Assembly (NCBI GenBank): GCA_031259875.1
Contig: JAIRKW010000139.1
Coordinates: 1 to 7,194, forward strand
Direction of reading: 5' to 3'
DNA from: Campylobacteraceae bacterium
GTDB lineage: Bacteria > Campylobacterota > Campylobacteria > Campylobacterales > Campylobacteraceae
Length of the DNA stretch: 7,194 nucleotides
The translations under genes and the position numbers were made by a program. Position 1 is the stretch's first letter; each line of letters begins with the position of its first letter. Below, one piece after another: positions 1 through 6,305 of the stretch. The notes below the pieces were generated by a model, which worked only from the letters and a program-made list of their open reading frames with translations, was not told the origin of the DNA and searched no databases.

Positions 1-2
1 AT

Positions 3-239
3 GGCTTTTTTGCATTTGTCCCAGATGAAGATGGAGAGTGGAGAGTAGAAGCGCAGGATGGCATGGGGCATAGAGGTGAAATTGTACTTGATGCGTTTAA
101 AACATCTTTGGATACAAAAAATACACAAAGCACATCGTCGGCATCTGCGGCTTTTCGCATTGTTTTGGGGCTTAGTCTTTTACTGAATATCTTTGCTCTT
201 TATGGTTTTGTGCTAAGAAAAAGATTGCAACGGCAGTAA
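3..239 (+). CDS. C-terminal part of a membrane-anchored extracytoplasmic protein, possibly NikL-like nickel transport accessory (5' end outside window)
   Basis: An open frame enters from the left edge and ends at TAA 237-239, giving 78 visible residues. The first part reads FVPDEDGEWRVEAQDGMGHR (residues 5-24), a beta-sandwich-like stretch with a W-R-V-E core and a D-G-M-G-H motif. A Ser/Thr/Ala-rich linker follows (about 37-50), then one hydrophobic helix (about 51-71), and the basic tail RKRLQRQ. By the positive-inside rule the visible domain lies in the periplasm and the tail in the cytoplasm. From memory, the G-E-W-R-V...DGMGH pattern resembles periplasmic components of ECF-type nickel/cobalt uptake systems (NikL, or the DUF4198 protein NikK). 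This is family recall, not an alignment, and the fragment is too short to settle it. The gene is convergent with the operon to its right, so it belongs to a locus upstream of the window. That the fragment is coding is fairly sure; the function is tentative. Confidence 0.55.
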   Translation, partial: GFFAFVPDEDGEWRVEAQDGMGHRGEIVLDAFKTSLDTKNTQSTSSASAAFRIVLGLSLLLNIFALYGFVLRKRLQRQ

Positions 240-394
240 GTTTGCTAGGAGTTTTTTGTAAAAATCTGTCATTTTTTATCAAGCAAAAGTGTGTTGTAAC
301 GAATGCGAGAATAACGTATGAATTTGGCTTTATCTTTTGAATTTTAAAGTGATTTCTTCACCACTTTTACAATAACGTAAAAATGGTTTTCAAC
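240..394. other. Convergent intergenic gap
   Basis: These 155 bases separate the 3' end of the edge gene (+) from the 3' end of rarA (-). I see no ORF with a ribosome binding site and no tRNA-like structure. The only structure is the weak hairpin at 346-367. A 9-base sequence, AATAACGTA, occurs at 310-318 and again at 371-379, which may be chance in AT-rich DNA. No classical stem plus U-tract terminator is present for either strand. Confidence 0.6.
346..367 (-). terminator. Weak candidate terminator hairpin after rarA
   Basis: Read on the minus strand, an 8-base arm (AAAGTGGT) pairs with ATCACTTT around the loop GAAGAA, with one G-U pair. It starts 28 bases past the rarA stop. There is no run of U after the stem, so it is not a good intrinsic terminator and may only be a 3'-end stabilising hairpin. 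On the plus strand the same stem carries an A-C mismatch and is weaker. Confidence 0.25.
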
Positions 395-1591
395 TTAACT
401 CTTTTTATCTTTACTAACTATCTTTTCATGCCACTCTAAAAGTGTTTTTTCAAAGCCTATGCCTGAACTTTTATAAAAATCAAGCTCAACTTGCGTGTAT
501 TTTTGCTTGACCCAGCCGCCAAAATCGTGAGGATACAAGTAACCTTTATTGAGGGGGCTTTTCAGATGTTCTGGAACTTCTAACGCTTTGTTTTCGCTGA
601 CATACTTTTGCGCTTTGCCGATAGCTGTATAAGAGCTGTTTGACTTGGGGCTTGAGGCAAGATATACGACGCATTGAGCAAGTATAATGCGTGCTTCGGG
701 ATAGCCTATCTTGCTAACTAACAATAATGTGTTAGCGGCAACTGTAAGTGCATTTGGGTTTGCATTGCCTATATCTTCGCTTGACAATATGCCCAATCTT
801 CTTGCAATGAAATCGGGGCTTTCACCTCCGTCTATAAGCCTTGCCAGATAATACAAGGCGGCATTTATATCACTGCCTCTTATGCTTTTTATCATAGCAG
901 ATATCAGATTGTAGTGGGTATTGTCACTGCTGACACCATCTTTCAAGGCATGCGGACGGAGATTTTTTAATAGCTCCAGATTGATATCTTTGCTGACATA
1001 CAGCGCGTACTCCAAAAGATTGAGCAGCGACCTGCTGTCTCCCGCACTTGAACTTATCAGATACGATTTTGCCTCTTTGTCTATAGTGAATGTTAGTTTC
1101 TCATGAACACGATTTAGTATCTCTTCCAAATCCTCAAACTCAAGCTGCTTGAACTCAAACAGCATAGCGCGTGAGCGGATGCCGGCCGTGAGTGAAAAAT
1201 ATGGATTTTCGGTAGAAGCGCCGATGATTATCGCGGTAGCGTTTTCCATAGGTATCAAAAGCACCTCTTGCTGTGTTTTTGAGAGTCTGTGCACTTCGTC
1301 TATAAATATAATGGGTTTTGTAAGTGTATTTTGATACTGTGCAAAGATTTTGCGAAACTCTTCAACTTTCAAACTTGTAGCATCAAGCTCATAAAATGGG
1401 CTTTCCAGCGTATTTGCCACAACTCTCGCCATTGTGGTTTTGCCCGTACCCGGAGGTCCAAAAAACATAGAGTGAGGCATTTTGCCGCTTTTTAAGAGTT
1501 TAAAAAACGGCGCATTAGGGTTTGTCAAATGTTTTTGTCCGCATATATCCTCTATCTTTTTAGGTCTGAAAGATATAGCAAGATTTTCCAT
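395..1591 (-). CDS. rarA: Replication-associated recombination protein A (RarA/MgsA), AAA+ ATPase
   Basis: This is a 398-residue cytoplasmic ATPase of the clamp-loader-like AAA+ family that acts at stalled or gapped replication forks, related to eukaryotic WRNIP1. Visible motifs are the N-terminal RPKKIEDICGQKHL (9-22), Walker A GPPGTGKT (45-52), Walker B IIFIDEVHR (94-102), sensor 1 GASTENP (124-130), the SRA arginine-finger region (R141), and sensor 2 around GDSRSLLNLLE. A long helical tetramerisation domain follows, with the typical SSEDIGNANP and YPHDFGGWV stretches. Members from E. coli are about 447 residues; the shorter length is caused mainly by a short N-terminus and C-terminus, and all catalytic motifs are intact. 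The ATG at 1591-1589 shares one base with the stop of the upstream pseudouridine synthase gene (TGATG). I see no good Shine-Dalgarno before it, so translation is probably coupled. It is the last gene of the five-gene operon. Assignment is confident. Confidence 0.95.
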   Translation of the reverse strand: MENLAISFRPKKIEDICGQKHLTNPNAPFFKLLKSGKMPHSMFFGPPGTGKTTMARVVANTLESPFYELDATSLKVEEFRKIFAQYQNTLTKPIIFIDEVHRLSKTQQEVLLIPMENATAIIIGASTENPYFSLTAGIRSRAMLFEFKQLEFEDLEEILNRVHEKLTFTIDKEAKSYLISSSAGDSRSLLNLLEYALYVSKDINLELLKNLRPHALKDGVSSDNTHYNLISAMIKSIRGSDINAALYYLARLIDGGESPDFIARRLGILSSEDIGNANPNALTVAANTLLLVSKIGYPEARIILAQCVVYLASSPKSNSSYTAIGKAQKYVSENKALEVPEHLKSPLNKGYLYPHDFGGWVKQKYTQVELDFYKSSGIGFEKTLLEWHEKIVSKDKKS

Positions 1592-2364
1592 CAGTAGTAG
1601 ACTTTATTTTCTTTCAAAAAATCACGAAGCGCGTCATACTCGGAGTTTGTTAAAAAACGGTGTCTTCCGCTTTTTAGCGTTCCTAAATCCACAATGCCGT
1701 AACTTACGCGCTTCAAATCAACAACTTCCGCGTCAAAATGAGCAAAAAACCGCCTAAGCTCCCTGTTCTTTCCCTCATTTATCATCACTTTGAGTTTCGT
1801 GTATCCGCCGCTGCTTCCAAATATCTGATATGATAAAAACGGCGCAAAACTCATGCTTCTTATCTTGCTGTGCGAATGCGCACCTTTTGAAGCGTCTTTT
1901 AGCTCAAGTCCGTTTTGCATAGCGTCTACCATGGCGCTATTTACGGAGCCTTTTATTTTTATGTAGTAAACCCTCTCAAGGTCACTGCTCATCAAAGCTG
2001 AAGCAATAGGCGCGGCATCTGTCAATAAAAGCAATCCTTCACTAGCAAAATCAAGTCTTCCCACACTCGTAAAATGAGCTAATTTTTTAGGCAGTGTATC
2101 ATAAATAGTCTTTCTGCCTCTATCATCTTTTTTGCTAACAAGCTCACCTTTTGGTTTGTTATAAACAATGACAGTAAACTGCTCTTTTTTAAATACTCTA
2201 TTGTTATTCACCTCAATCGTATCGTCATAGCTAACTTTAACAGACAAATCTGTCTGCGTTTTGCCGTTTAGCCTTACTTTTCCATCTTGTATCAGCTTAT
2301 CGGCTTCACGGCGCGAATACTTCGTATTGTGGGAAATAAATTTATTTAAGCGCATCAATTCCAT
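1591..2364 (-). CDS. rluB: rRNA pseudouridine synthase, RsuA/RluB/E/F family (RluB-like)
   Basis: This enzyme isomerises a specific uridine in rRNA to pseudouridine. From the ATG at 2364 it is 257 residues. An N-terminal S4 RNA-binding domain (about 4-50, MRLNKFISHN...SRREADKLI) is followed by the catalytic domain with NKPKG (69-73), the GRLD motif (102-105, catalytic Asp105) in GRLDFASEGLLLLT, and the family signature EGKNRELRRFF (197-207). S4 domain plus GRLD places it in the RsuA/RluB/RluE/RluF group. The choice of RluB (23S rRNA helix 89 uridine) is an inference from length and overall look; a 16S target as in RsuA cannot be excluded. The start at 2364 overlaps the kdsD stop as TGATG, with GGGGA about 7 bases upstream. 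A TTG at 2367 and an ATG at 2355 (giving MRLNKF, the usual family start) are alternatives. The stop at 1591-1593 overlaps rarA. Confidence 0.9.
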   Translation of the reverse strand: MELMRLNKFISHNTKYSRREADKLIQDGKVRLNGKTQTDLSVKVSYDDTIEVNNNRVFKKEQFTVIVYNKPKGELVSKKDDRGRKTIYDTLPKKLAHFTSVGRLDFASEGLLLLTDAAPIASALMSSDLERVYYIKIKGSVNSAMVDAMQNGLELKDASKGAHSHSKIRSMSFAPFLSYQIFGSSGGYTKLKVMINEGKNRELRRFFAHFDAEVVDLKRVSYGIVDLGTLKSGRHRFLTNSEYDALRDFLKENKVYY

Positions 2365-3323
2365 CAAGATATCCCCGCCTCTATCAAATCGTGGATATGT
2401 AAAACTCCTATGGGTATATTTTCTTTATTTACAATAACCAGCAATTGTATTTTGTACTGCTCTAAAAACACCAAAGCGTCGCTTGCTAACATATCTTCAT
2501 CGTTTAATGTTTTAGGATTTTTAGTTGCATAAATAAGTGCCGATGCATTTATGGAAAAATCGTCGCCCATCAGCGCGCGCCTCAAATCTCCGTCGCTCAA
2601 AATGGCGCTTAGTTTTTTATCTTTATCGGTAAGTATGACATTTCCAAGTCTTCCATGGGTCATGATATCTATAACATCTTTTAGAGAAGCTTTTTCATCT
2701 GATACGGGCAGTTTTGTTCTCATGATATCTTTTACTTTTACAAACAGCTTCTTACCAAGCGTTCCGCCCGGATGAAACGAAGCAAAGTCCTCTTTTTTAA
2801 AATTTCTCTTTTTCATCAAACAAACGGCAAGAGCATCGCCAAGCGCTAATGTCAAAGTAGTTGAACATGTGGGAGCAGCGTCTAAAGGACACGCCTCTTT
2901 TTTCACATCTATAGGCAAAAAGATATCGCTGTATTTTCCAAGCGAACTCTCTTTTGATTTGGCTATACCGATAAGCGGAATACCAAATCTCTTAATATGC
3001 GGCAGTATGCGCACAAGCTCTTCGCTCTCTCCGCTGTAGCTTATGGCAAGTACTCCGTCATCTTTGCCTACCATTCCAAGGTCTCCGTGCATAGCTTCTG
3101 TCGGATGTAAAAAAAAGCTGCTTGTTCCTGTGCTGGCAAGAGTTGCAGCTATTTTTGAGCCTATAAGTCCGCTTTTGCCGACTCCAGTGATGATTAATTT
3201 GCCTTTTATATTATATATGGTCTCAACAGCTGCACTGATATCGTCTGTCAATCTCTCGGCTGAACGCATTATCTCTTTTGCTTCAAGCTCCAAAACGCTT
3301 TTTGCTATTTTCTTAAAATCCAT
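2364..3323 (-). CDS. kdsD: Arabinose-5-phosphate isomerase (KdsD/KpsF), SIS plus two CBS domains
   Basis: This enzyme interconverts D-ribulose 5-phosphate and D-arabinose 5-phosphate, the first committed precursor of Kdo in the lipopolysaccharide inner core or in some capsules; it is cytoplasmic. The 319-residue length matches the family. The sugar isomerase (SIS) domain spans roughly 38-175, with GVGKSG (47-52), HPTEAMHGDLG (73-83), the phosphate-binding loop SYSGES (95-100), APTCSTT (150-156) and the conserved HPGG (184-187). Two CBS domains follow (about 198-255 and 265-318), the first with the typical SDGDLRRAL. The ATG at 3323 is supported by TAAGG six bases upstream, in which TAA is the stop of rnj, so the ribosome binding site overlaps the end of the previous gene. 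The stop at 2364 overlaps the next gene. KdsD and KpsF/GutQ paralogues cannot be told apart here. The housekeeping context favours the LPS role over a capsule role, because no capsule genes are nearby. Confidence 0.95.
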   Translation of the reverse strand: MDFKKIAKSVLELEAKEIMRSAERLTDDISAAVETIYNIKGKLIITGVGKSGLIGSKIAATLASTGTSSFFLHPTEAMHGDLGMVGKDDGVLAISYSGESEELVRILPHIKRFGIPLIGIAKSKESSLGKYSDIFLPIDVKKEACPLDAAPTCSTTLTLALGDALAVCLMKKRNFKKEDFASFHPGGTLGKKLFVKVKDIMRTKLPVSDEKASLKDVIDIMTHGRLGNVILTDKDKKLSAILSDGDLRRALMGDDFSINASALIYATKNPKTLNDEDMLASDALVFLEQYKIQLLVIVNKENIPIGVLHIHDLIEAGIS

Positions 3324-3331
3324 TTTAAGCC

Positions 3332-5347
3332 TTACATGATAAAGATTGTCGGAACAATCGTAGGATATTTTTTCATACTTCTGAAGATATGCTTTCGCAC
3401 GACTTGCCGCACCTCATTTTCCACAGCCCCTCTATTTTCTATCACATCTTTTTTTGCATTCGATAAAAACTGCACAAGCACCTCTTCCATCTCTTTTGAA
3501 AACTCTTTATCATTTTTGTCCGCTACAAGTCCATAGCTTACGACTTTTGGCTTTGCGATAAGCTTTTTCTCTCGCCTGTCTATCTGCGCAATTATCATGA
3601 CAACGCCCGAATCCGCCAACTGCTGGCGGTCCATAACGACATCATTTTCTATTTGACTGTTTATCTGATTGTCTATAAATATTTTACCCGTTTTGACACT
3701 TTTGACTTTTTTAATATATTCCGTACAGACTTCAATCTGGTCGCCGTCCTCCATGAGCAGAATGTTTTTCGACGGTATCCCGCACTCCATGGCAGTCTCT
3801 TTGTGTTTTGTAATGTGGTTAAATTCTCCGTGAACAGGCAGGAAAAATTTGGGTTTTGCAAGGCGGAGCATGAGTTTTTGCTCTTCTTGCGCAGCATGCC
3901 CGCTTACATGTATCTCGCTAAAATCCTGATACGCAACACTCGCACCGCTTTTGAGTAAAAAGTTCAACACTGTAGAGACGCTGCCTTCATTGCCCGGTAT
4001 CGCTTTGGCGGAAATAATTATCTGGTCTGTGGGTTTTATCTTTATATGCCTGTGCTCGTCTGTCGCCATTCTATAAAGCGCTGCCATAGTTTCGCCTTGA
4101 GAACCTGTCGTAACTATCAACACTTCATTATCGTTGTATTTATTCACTTCATGAGCATCTATAAAGATACTCTTATCAAGACTTATGTATCCAAGCTCTA
4201 TCGCCGTAAAGATATTTCTCTCCATAGAGCGTCCTATGACGCACACTTTCCTGCCGTAATTTAAACCGTGCTGAACAGCTTGATAAACTCTGTGAATATT
4301 TGAAGAAAAGGTAGACATGATAACTCTGCCTTTGGATTTGGAAAAAATGGCATCAAATGTTTTGCCTACAGAACTTTCAGAACGTGTAAATCCCTCTTTG
4401 TGCGAATTTGTGCTGTCGCTTAGTAAACACAAAACCCCCTCTTCTCCGTAATGCGCAAGTCTATGCAAATCGGTAGGATATCCGTCTATAGGCGTATGGT
4501 CTATCTTAAAATCGCCGGTGTGTATGATTGTGCCTGCTTTTGTCTTTATCGCAAGCGCAGAAGAATCTGCTATAGAGTGTGTGATATGAAGCCACTCTAC
4601 TTCAAATTCGCCTATTTTATAAATCTTTCTCTTTTCAACAGGGCGAAATAAGTTTCTTGCACTTTTCAAACCATGCTCTTCAAGCTTGTTTGATATCATG
4701 CCAAGAGGCAAAGGCGTGGCATAAAGAGGCAGTTGTATCTCATTAAAAAGATATGGAATCGCCCCTATGTGGTCTTCATGGGCATGAGTTATCAAAATAC
4801 CCGCAATTTTGTTTTTGATACTTTTCAAGTAGCTAAAATCCGGTATCAGTATATCAACTCCGGGCATATCGCTGTCGGGAAAACTCATGCCCGCATCTAT
4901 AACAATGGCGCTTGTGTTAGTCTCCACAATAGTGATATTTCCGCCTATCTCGCCAAGTCCGCCAAGCGGAGTTATGCGTACTTTGTTAGAACCTTTTTGT
5001 ATTTTTCTAAAACTGCTAAGCCTCTCGTAGTGAGATTTTTTGTTGGCTTCTATCGCACTTTGCAGCGCTTTTTGCCACGACTCATTTCCGCTTATAGGCG
5101 AAGGAGGGAGATTGGTTCTTTTGTGTCTTCTCGTACTGTTTTTACTAACATTTTCACTGTTATCTGCCGCGTTAGTATCATTTCGATGTGTATTTTGTGT
5201 TTGCAAACCACTTTTTTGCGGTTTTGCGGAGAGTTTTTTAGCCTCTACTGCCGCTTCATGCAGGCTTGCGCTATTTTCTTCCGTTTTTTTTACTTTACGC
5301 CTGCGAAACCGCTTTTTGGGTGCATCTTGAGTGCTTTTGTCGTCCAT
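3332..5347 (-). CDS. rnj: Ribonuclease J, metallo-beta-lactamase/beta-CASP nuclease with basic N-terminal extension
   Basis: RNase J is a 5'-3' exonuclease and endonuclease for mRNA decay and rRNA/tRNA maturation; in Helicobacter pylori it forms a minimal degradosome with the DEAD-box helicase RhpA. The 671 residues comprise a low-complexity, charged extension (1 to about 120, with the basic cluster KKRFRRRKVKK at 11-21), then a metallo-beta-lactamase core starting at VRITPLGGLGEIGGN (123-137). The Zn ligand motif is HAHEDH (188-193), with further motifs at LHITHS (253-258), HTGDF (276-280) and SDSTNS (310-315). The beta-CASP part includes GSQGE (415-419), HVSGHA (480-485) and PVHGEFNH (504-511), and the C-terminal domain ends in KYPTIVPTIFIM. 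Bacillus enzymes are about 555 residues, so the extra length is mainly the N-terminus, as in other Campylobacterota. The ATG at 5347 has AAAAGG nine bases upstream. The gene lies 15 bases after rsmA and 8 bases before kdsD. All metal-binding motifs are intact. Confidence 0.96.
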   Translation of the reverse strand: MDDKSTQDAPKKRFRRRKVKKTEENSASLHEAAVEAKKLSAKPQKSGLQTQNTHRNDTNAADNSENVSKNSTRRHKRTNLPPSPISGNESWQKALQSAIEANKKSHYERLSSFRKIQKGSNKVRITPLGGLGEIGGNITIVETNTSAIVIDAGMSFPDSDMPGVDILIPDFSYLKSIKNKIAGILITHAHEDHIGAIPYLFNEIQLPLYATPLPLGMISNKLEEHGLKSARNLFRPVEKRKIYKIGEFEVEWLHITHSIADSSALAIKTKAGTIIHTGDFKIDHTPIDGYPTDLHRLAHYGEEGVLCLLSDSTNSHKEGFTRSESSVGKTFDAIFSKSKGRVIMSTFSSNIHRVYQAVQHGLNYGRKVCVIGRSMERNIFTAIELGYISLDKSIFIDAHEVNKYNDNEVLIVTTGSQGETMAALYRMATDEHRHIKIKPTDQIIISAKAIPGNEGSVSTVLNFLLKSGASVAYQDFSEIHVSGHAAQEEQKLMLRLAKPKFFLPVHGEFNHITKHKETAMECGIPSKNILLMEDGDQIEVCTEYIKKVKSVKTGKIFIDNQINSQIENDVVMDRQQLADSGVVMIIAQIDRREKKLIAKPKVVSYGLVADKNDKEFSKEMEEVLVQFLSNAKKDVIENRGAVENEVRQVVRKHIFRSMKKYPTIVPTIFIM

Positions 5348-5356
5348 AATTTATTA

Positions 5357-5362
5357 CCTTTT
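5357..5362 (-). promoter_or_regulatory. Ribosome binding site fixing the rnj start
   Basis: AAAAGG on the minus strand lies directly after the rsmA stop codon and nine bases before the rnj ATG at 5347. It supports the long RNase J form including the basic extension, as opposed to a start nearer the catalytic core. Confidence 0.6.
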
Positions 5363-6142
5363 TTATTTATTTAAGTTTTTAAATAGACGAAAGTGCATAT
5401 CTGGGGCTAATTCATGAGGACGAAGATTTGGTTTTATATCGAGCTTAAAAAACTGCTCTTCAACTTGTTCATAATGGCTCAAAAGGTTTTTTCGCAAAGT
5501 TTTTCCGCGCGCTTTAAATGCGGTCAAAATATACTCTTTTATATCGCGAAACTCCAACCCTAACTTCATATTTTTTCTCATGCAAATAACAGCCGAATCA
5601 ACTTTAGGCTGTGGAGAAAAGGCGGATTTTGGCACTTCAAAAAGAGTGCTTATATCGCTTAAAATCTGAACCAAAACAGACAAAGAAGAGTAGTCAGTAC
5701 ATCCGTAAGAGGCAGTAAGTTTTAAGGCTACCTCTTTTTGCACCATCAAAACAGCGCCAACACAATTTTTATCTTCCAAAATCCTATAAATAATAGGTGT
5801 CGTGATATAGTAAGGAATGTTGGCACATATAAAATATGGATTTGGACAAAGAGCGCCCTTTTTCCAATATTCCAATACATCGCCCAGACATAACTCCAAA
5901 CGGCTGGCTTTTATCTCTTCTTTGAAAGCATCTTTTAAATGCTCATATAACTCTTCATCGACTTCATAAGCCCGCAAAACGGTATACCGTTCAAGCAGCG
6001 CTTTCGTCAAATCACCTAATCCAGGTCCTATCTCTATAAGGCTCACACCTTCTATATCGGGCATCGATTGGATGATTTTGTCTGTAAAACTTTTATCCGT
6101 CAGAAAATTTTGACCAAAATGTTTTTTTGCTTTTATCGCCAT
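5363..6142 (-). CDS. rsmA: 16S rRNA (adenine1518-N6/adenine1519-N6)-dimethyltransferase RsmA (KsgA)
   Basis: RsmA uses S-adenosylmethionine to dimethylate two adjacent adenines in the 3' terminal hairpin of 16S rRNA during small-subunit maturation; loss gives kasugamycin resistance. The 259-residue Rossmann methyltransferase shows the N-terminal KKHFGQNFLTD (6-16), SAM motif I EIGPGLGDLT (37-46), the acidic ribose-binding E60-V-D62, GDVL (87-90), the catalytic motif NIPYYITTP (108-116; NLPYNISTP in E. coli), QKEVA (135-139), FSPQPKVDSAV (175-185) and the C-terminal AFKARGKTLRKNL and RPHELAPDMHFRLF. Nothing conserved is missing. The ATG at 6142 is chosen because MAIKAKKHFGQNFL matches the family start, and GGA lies a few bases upstream. 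It is the first gene of the operon rsmA-rnj-kdsD-rluB-rarA, driven by the promoter with TATACT at 6171-6176, and is divergent from hisF. Confidence 0.97.
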   Translation of the reverse strand: MAIKAKKHFGQNFLTDKSFTDKIIQSMPDIEGVSLIEIGPGLGDLTKALLERYTVLRAYEVDEELYEHLKDAFKEEIKASRLELCLGDVLEYWKKGALCPNPYFICANIPYYITTPIIYRILEDKNCVGAVLMVQKEVALKLTASYGCTDYSSLSVLVQILSDISTLFEVPKSAFSPQPKVDSAVICMRKNMKLGLEFRDIKEYILTAFKARGKTLRKNLLSHYEQVEEQFFKLDIKPNLRPHELAPDMHFRLFKNLNK

Positions 6143-6170
6143 GTGTCCAAATTGAACTGTTTAATGGTGG

Positions 6171-6176
6171 AGTATA
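6171..6176 (-). promoter_or_regulatory. -10 box of the rsmA-rarA operon promoter
   Basis: On the minus strand TATACT lies 28 bases before the rsmA ATG, giving an expected start near 6164 and a leader of about 20 bases containing GGA next to the ATG. No TTGACA-like -35 is present 16-18 bases upstream, which is normal for the main sigma factor of Campylobacterota. The palindrome at 6191-6205 sits over the place where a -35 would be. Confidence 0.5.
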
Positions 6177-6190
6177 GCCAATCTTTGCTT

Positions 6191-6205
6191 ACATAATTGT
6201 TATGT
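6191..6205. promoter_or_regulatory. Perfect inverted repeat, possible operator upstream of rsmA
   Basis: ACATAA-TTG-TTATGT is a perfect 6-base inverted repeat with a 3-base centre. It covers the -35 zone of the rsmA promoter, where a bound dimeric regulator would block transcription. No known box is matched with confidence, and short palindromes are common in AT-rich DNA, so this is only a candidate. Confidence 0.25.
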
Positions 6206-6225
6206 GATAAATTAATTGTTTTTGT

Positions 6226-6239
6226 TTTTGCCTGCAAAA
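6226..6239. promoter_or_regulatory. Second inverted repeat in the divergent region
   Basis: TTTTGC-CT-GCAAAA is a perfect 6-base inverted repeat around a 2-base centre, about 35 bases upstream of the hisF -10 box. A related perfect palindrome, TTTTGCAAAA, lies at 6314-6323 inside the start of hisF, where it encodes ordinary residues (F-A-K). It could be a regulator site, or simply one of the T-tracts of the promoter. Confidence 0.2.
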
Positions 6240-6253
6240 GTGATTTTTCAGTC

Positions 6254-6305
6254 TTTTTTTTTGAATGGTTTGATATTATAGGCAAAACTGTTTTTTGGAG
6301 TTTTT
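6254..6305 (+). promoter_or_regulatory. hisF promoter and ribosome binding site
   Basis: TGATATTAT (6271-6279) is an extended -10 box (TG-N-TATTAT). A run of nine T (6254-6262) lies upstream, with further T5 tracts at 6244-6248, 6225-6229 and 6219-6223. T-stretches in place of a -35 box are the promoter style described for Campylobacter jejuni. Transcription should start near 6286-6287. GGAG at 6297-6300 with a 5-base spacer to the ATG at 6306 is a clear Shine-Dalgarno. Confidence 0.6.

Noticed and set aside
318..347. Tiny plus-strand ORF in the convergent gap (nine codons from ATG 318)
   Set aside because: No ribosome binding site, no promoter, and far too short to support.
310..379. AATAACGTA repeated at 310-318 and 371-379
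   Set aside because: Only nine bases, AT-rich, two copies in a non-promoter gap between convergent genes; too weak to call a repeat or operator.
3109..3116. Eight-base homopolymer in kdsD (with a similar one at 5284-5291 in rnj) as phase-variation switches
   Set aside because: They encode expected Phe-Phe and Lys-Lys codons in housekeeping genes with intact frames, and A/T runs of this length are common in this genome type.
3673..3897. Minus-strand 74-codon frame inside rnj
   Set aside because: It overlaps rnj on the same strand in another frame, with no start signal and no family resemblance.
4733..5374. Long plus-strand open frame (213 codons) opposite the 5' part of rnj
   Set aside because: It is fully antisense to a well-supported RNase J gene, has skewed Phe/Arg/Cys composition and no recognisable motif or ribosome binding site, so it is a shadow frame.
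395..6142. Possible defence or mobile island built around the RarA ATPase and RNase J nuclease
   Set aside because: All five proteins are full-length housekeeping families with intact motifs, base composition is uniform, and no transposase, integrase, tRNA or flanking repeat is present.
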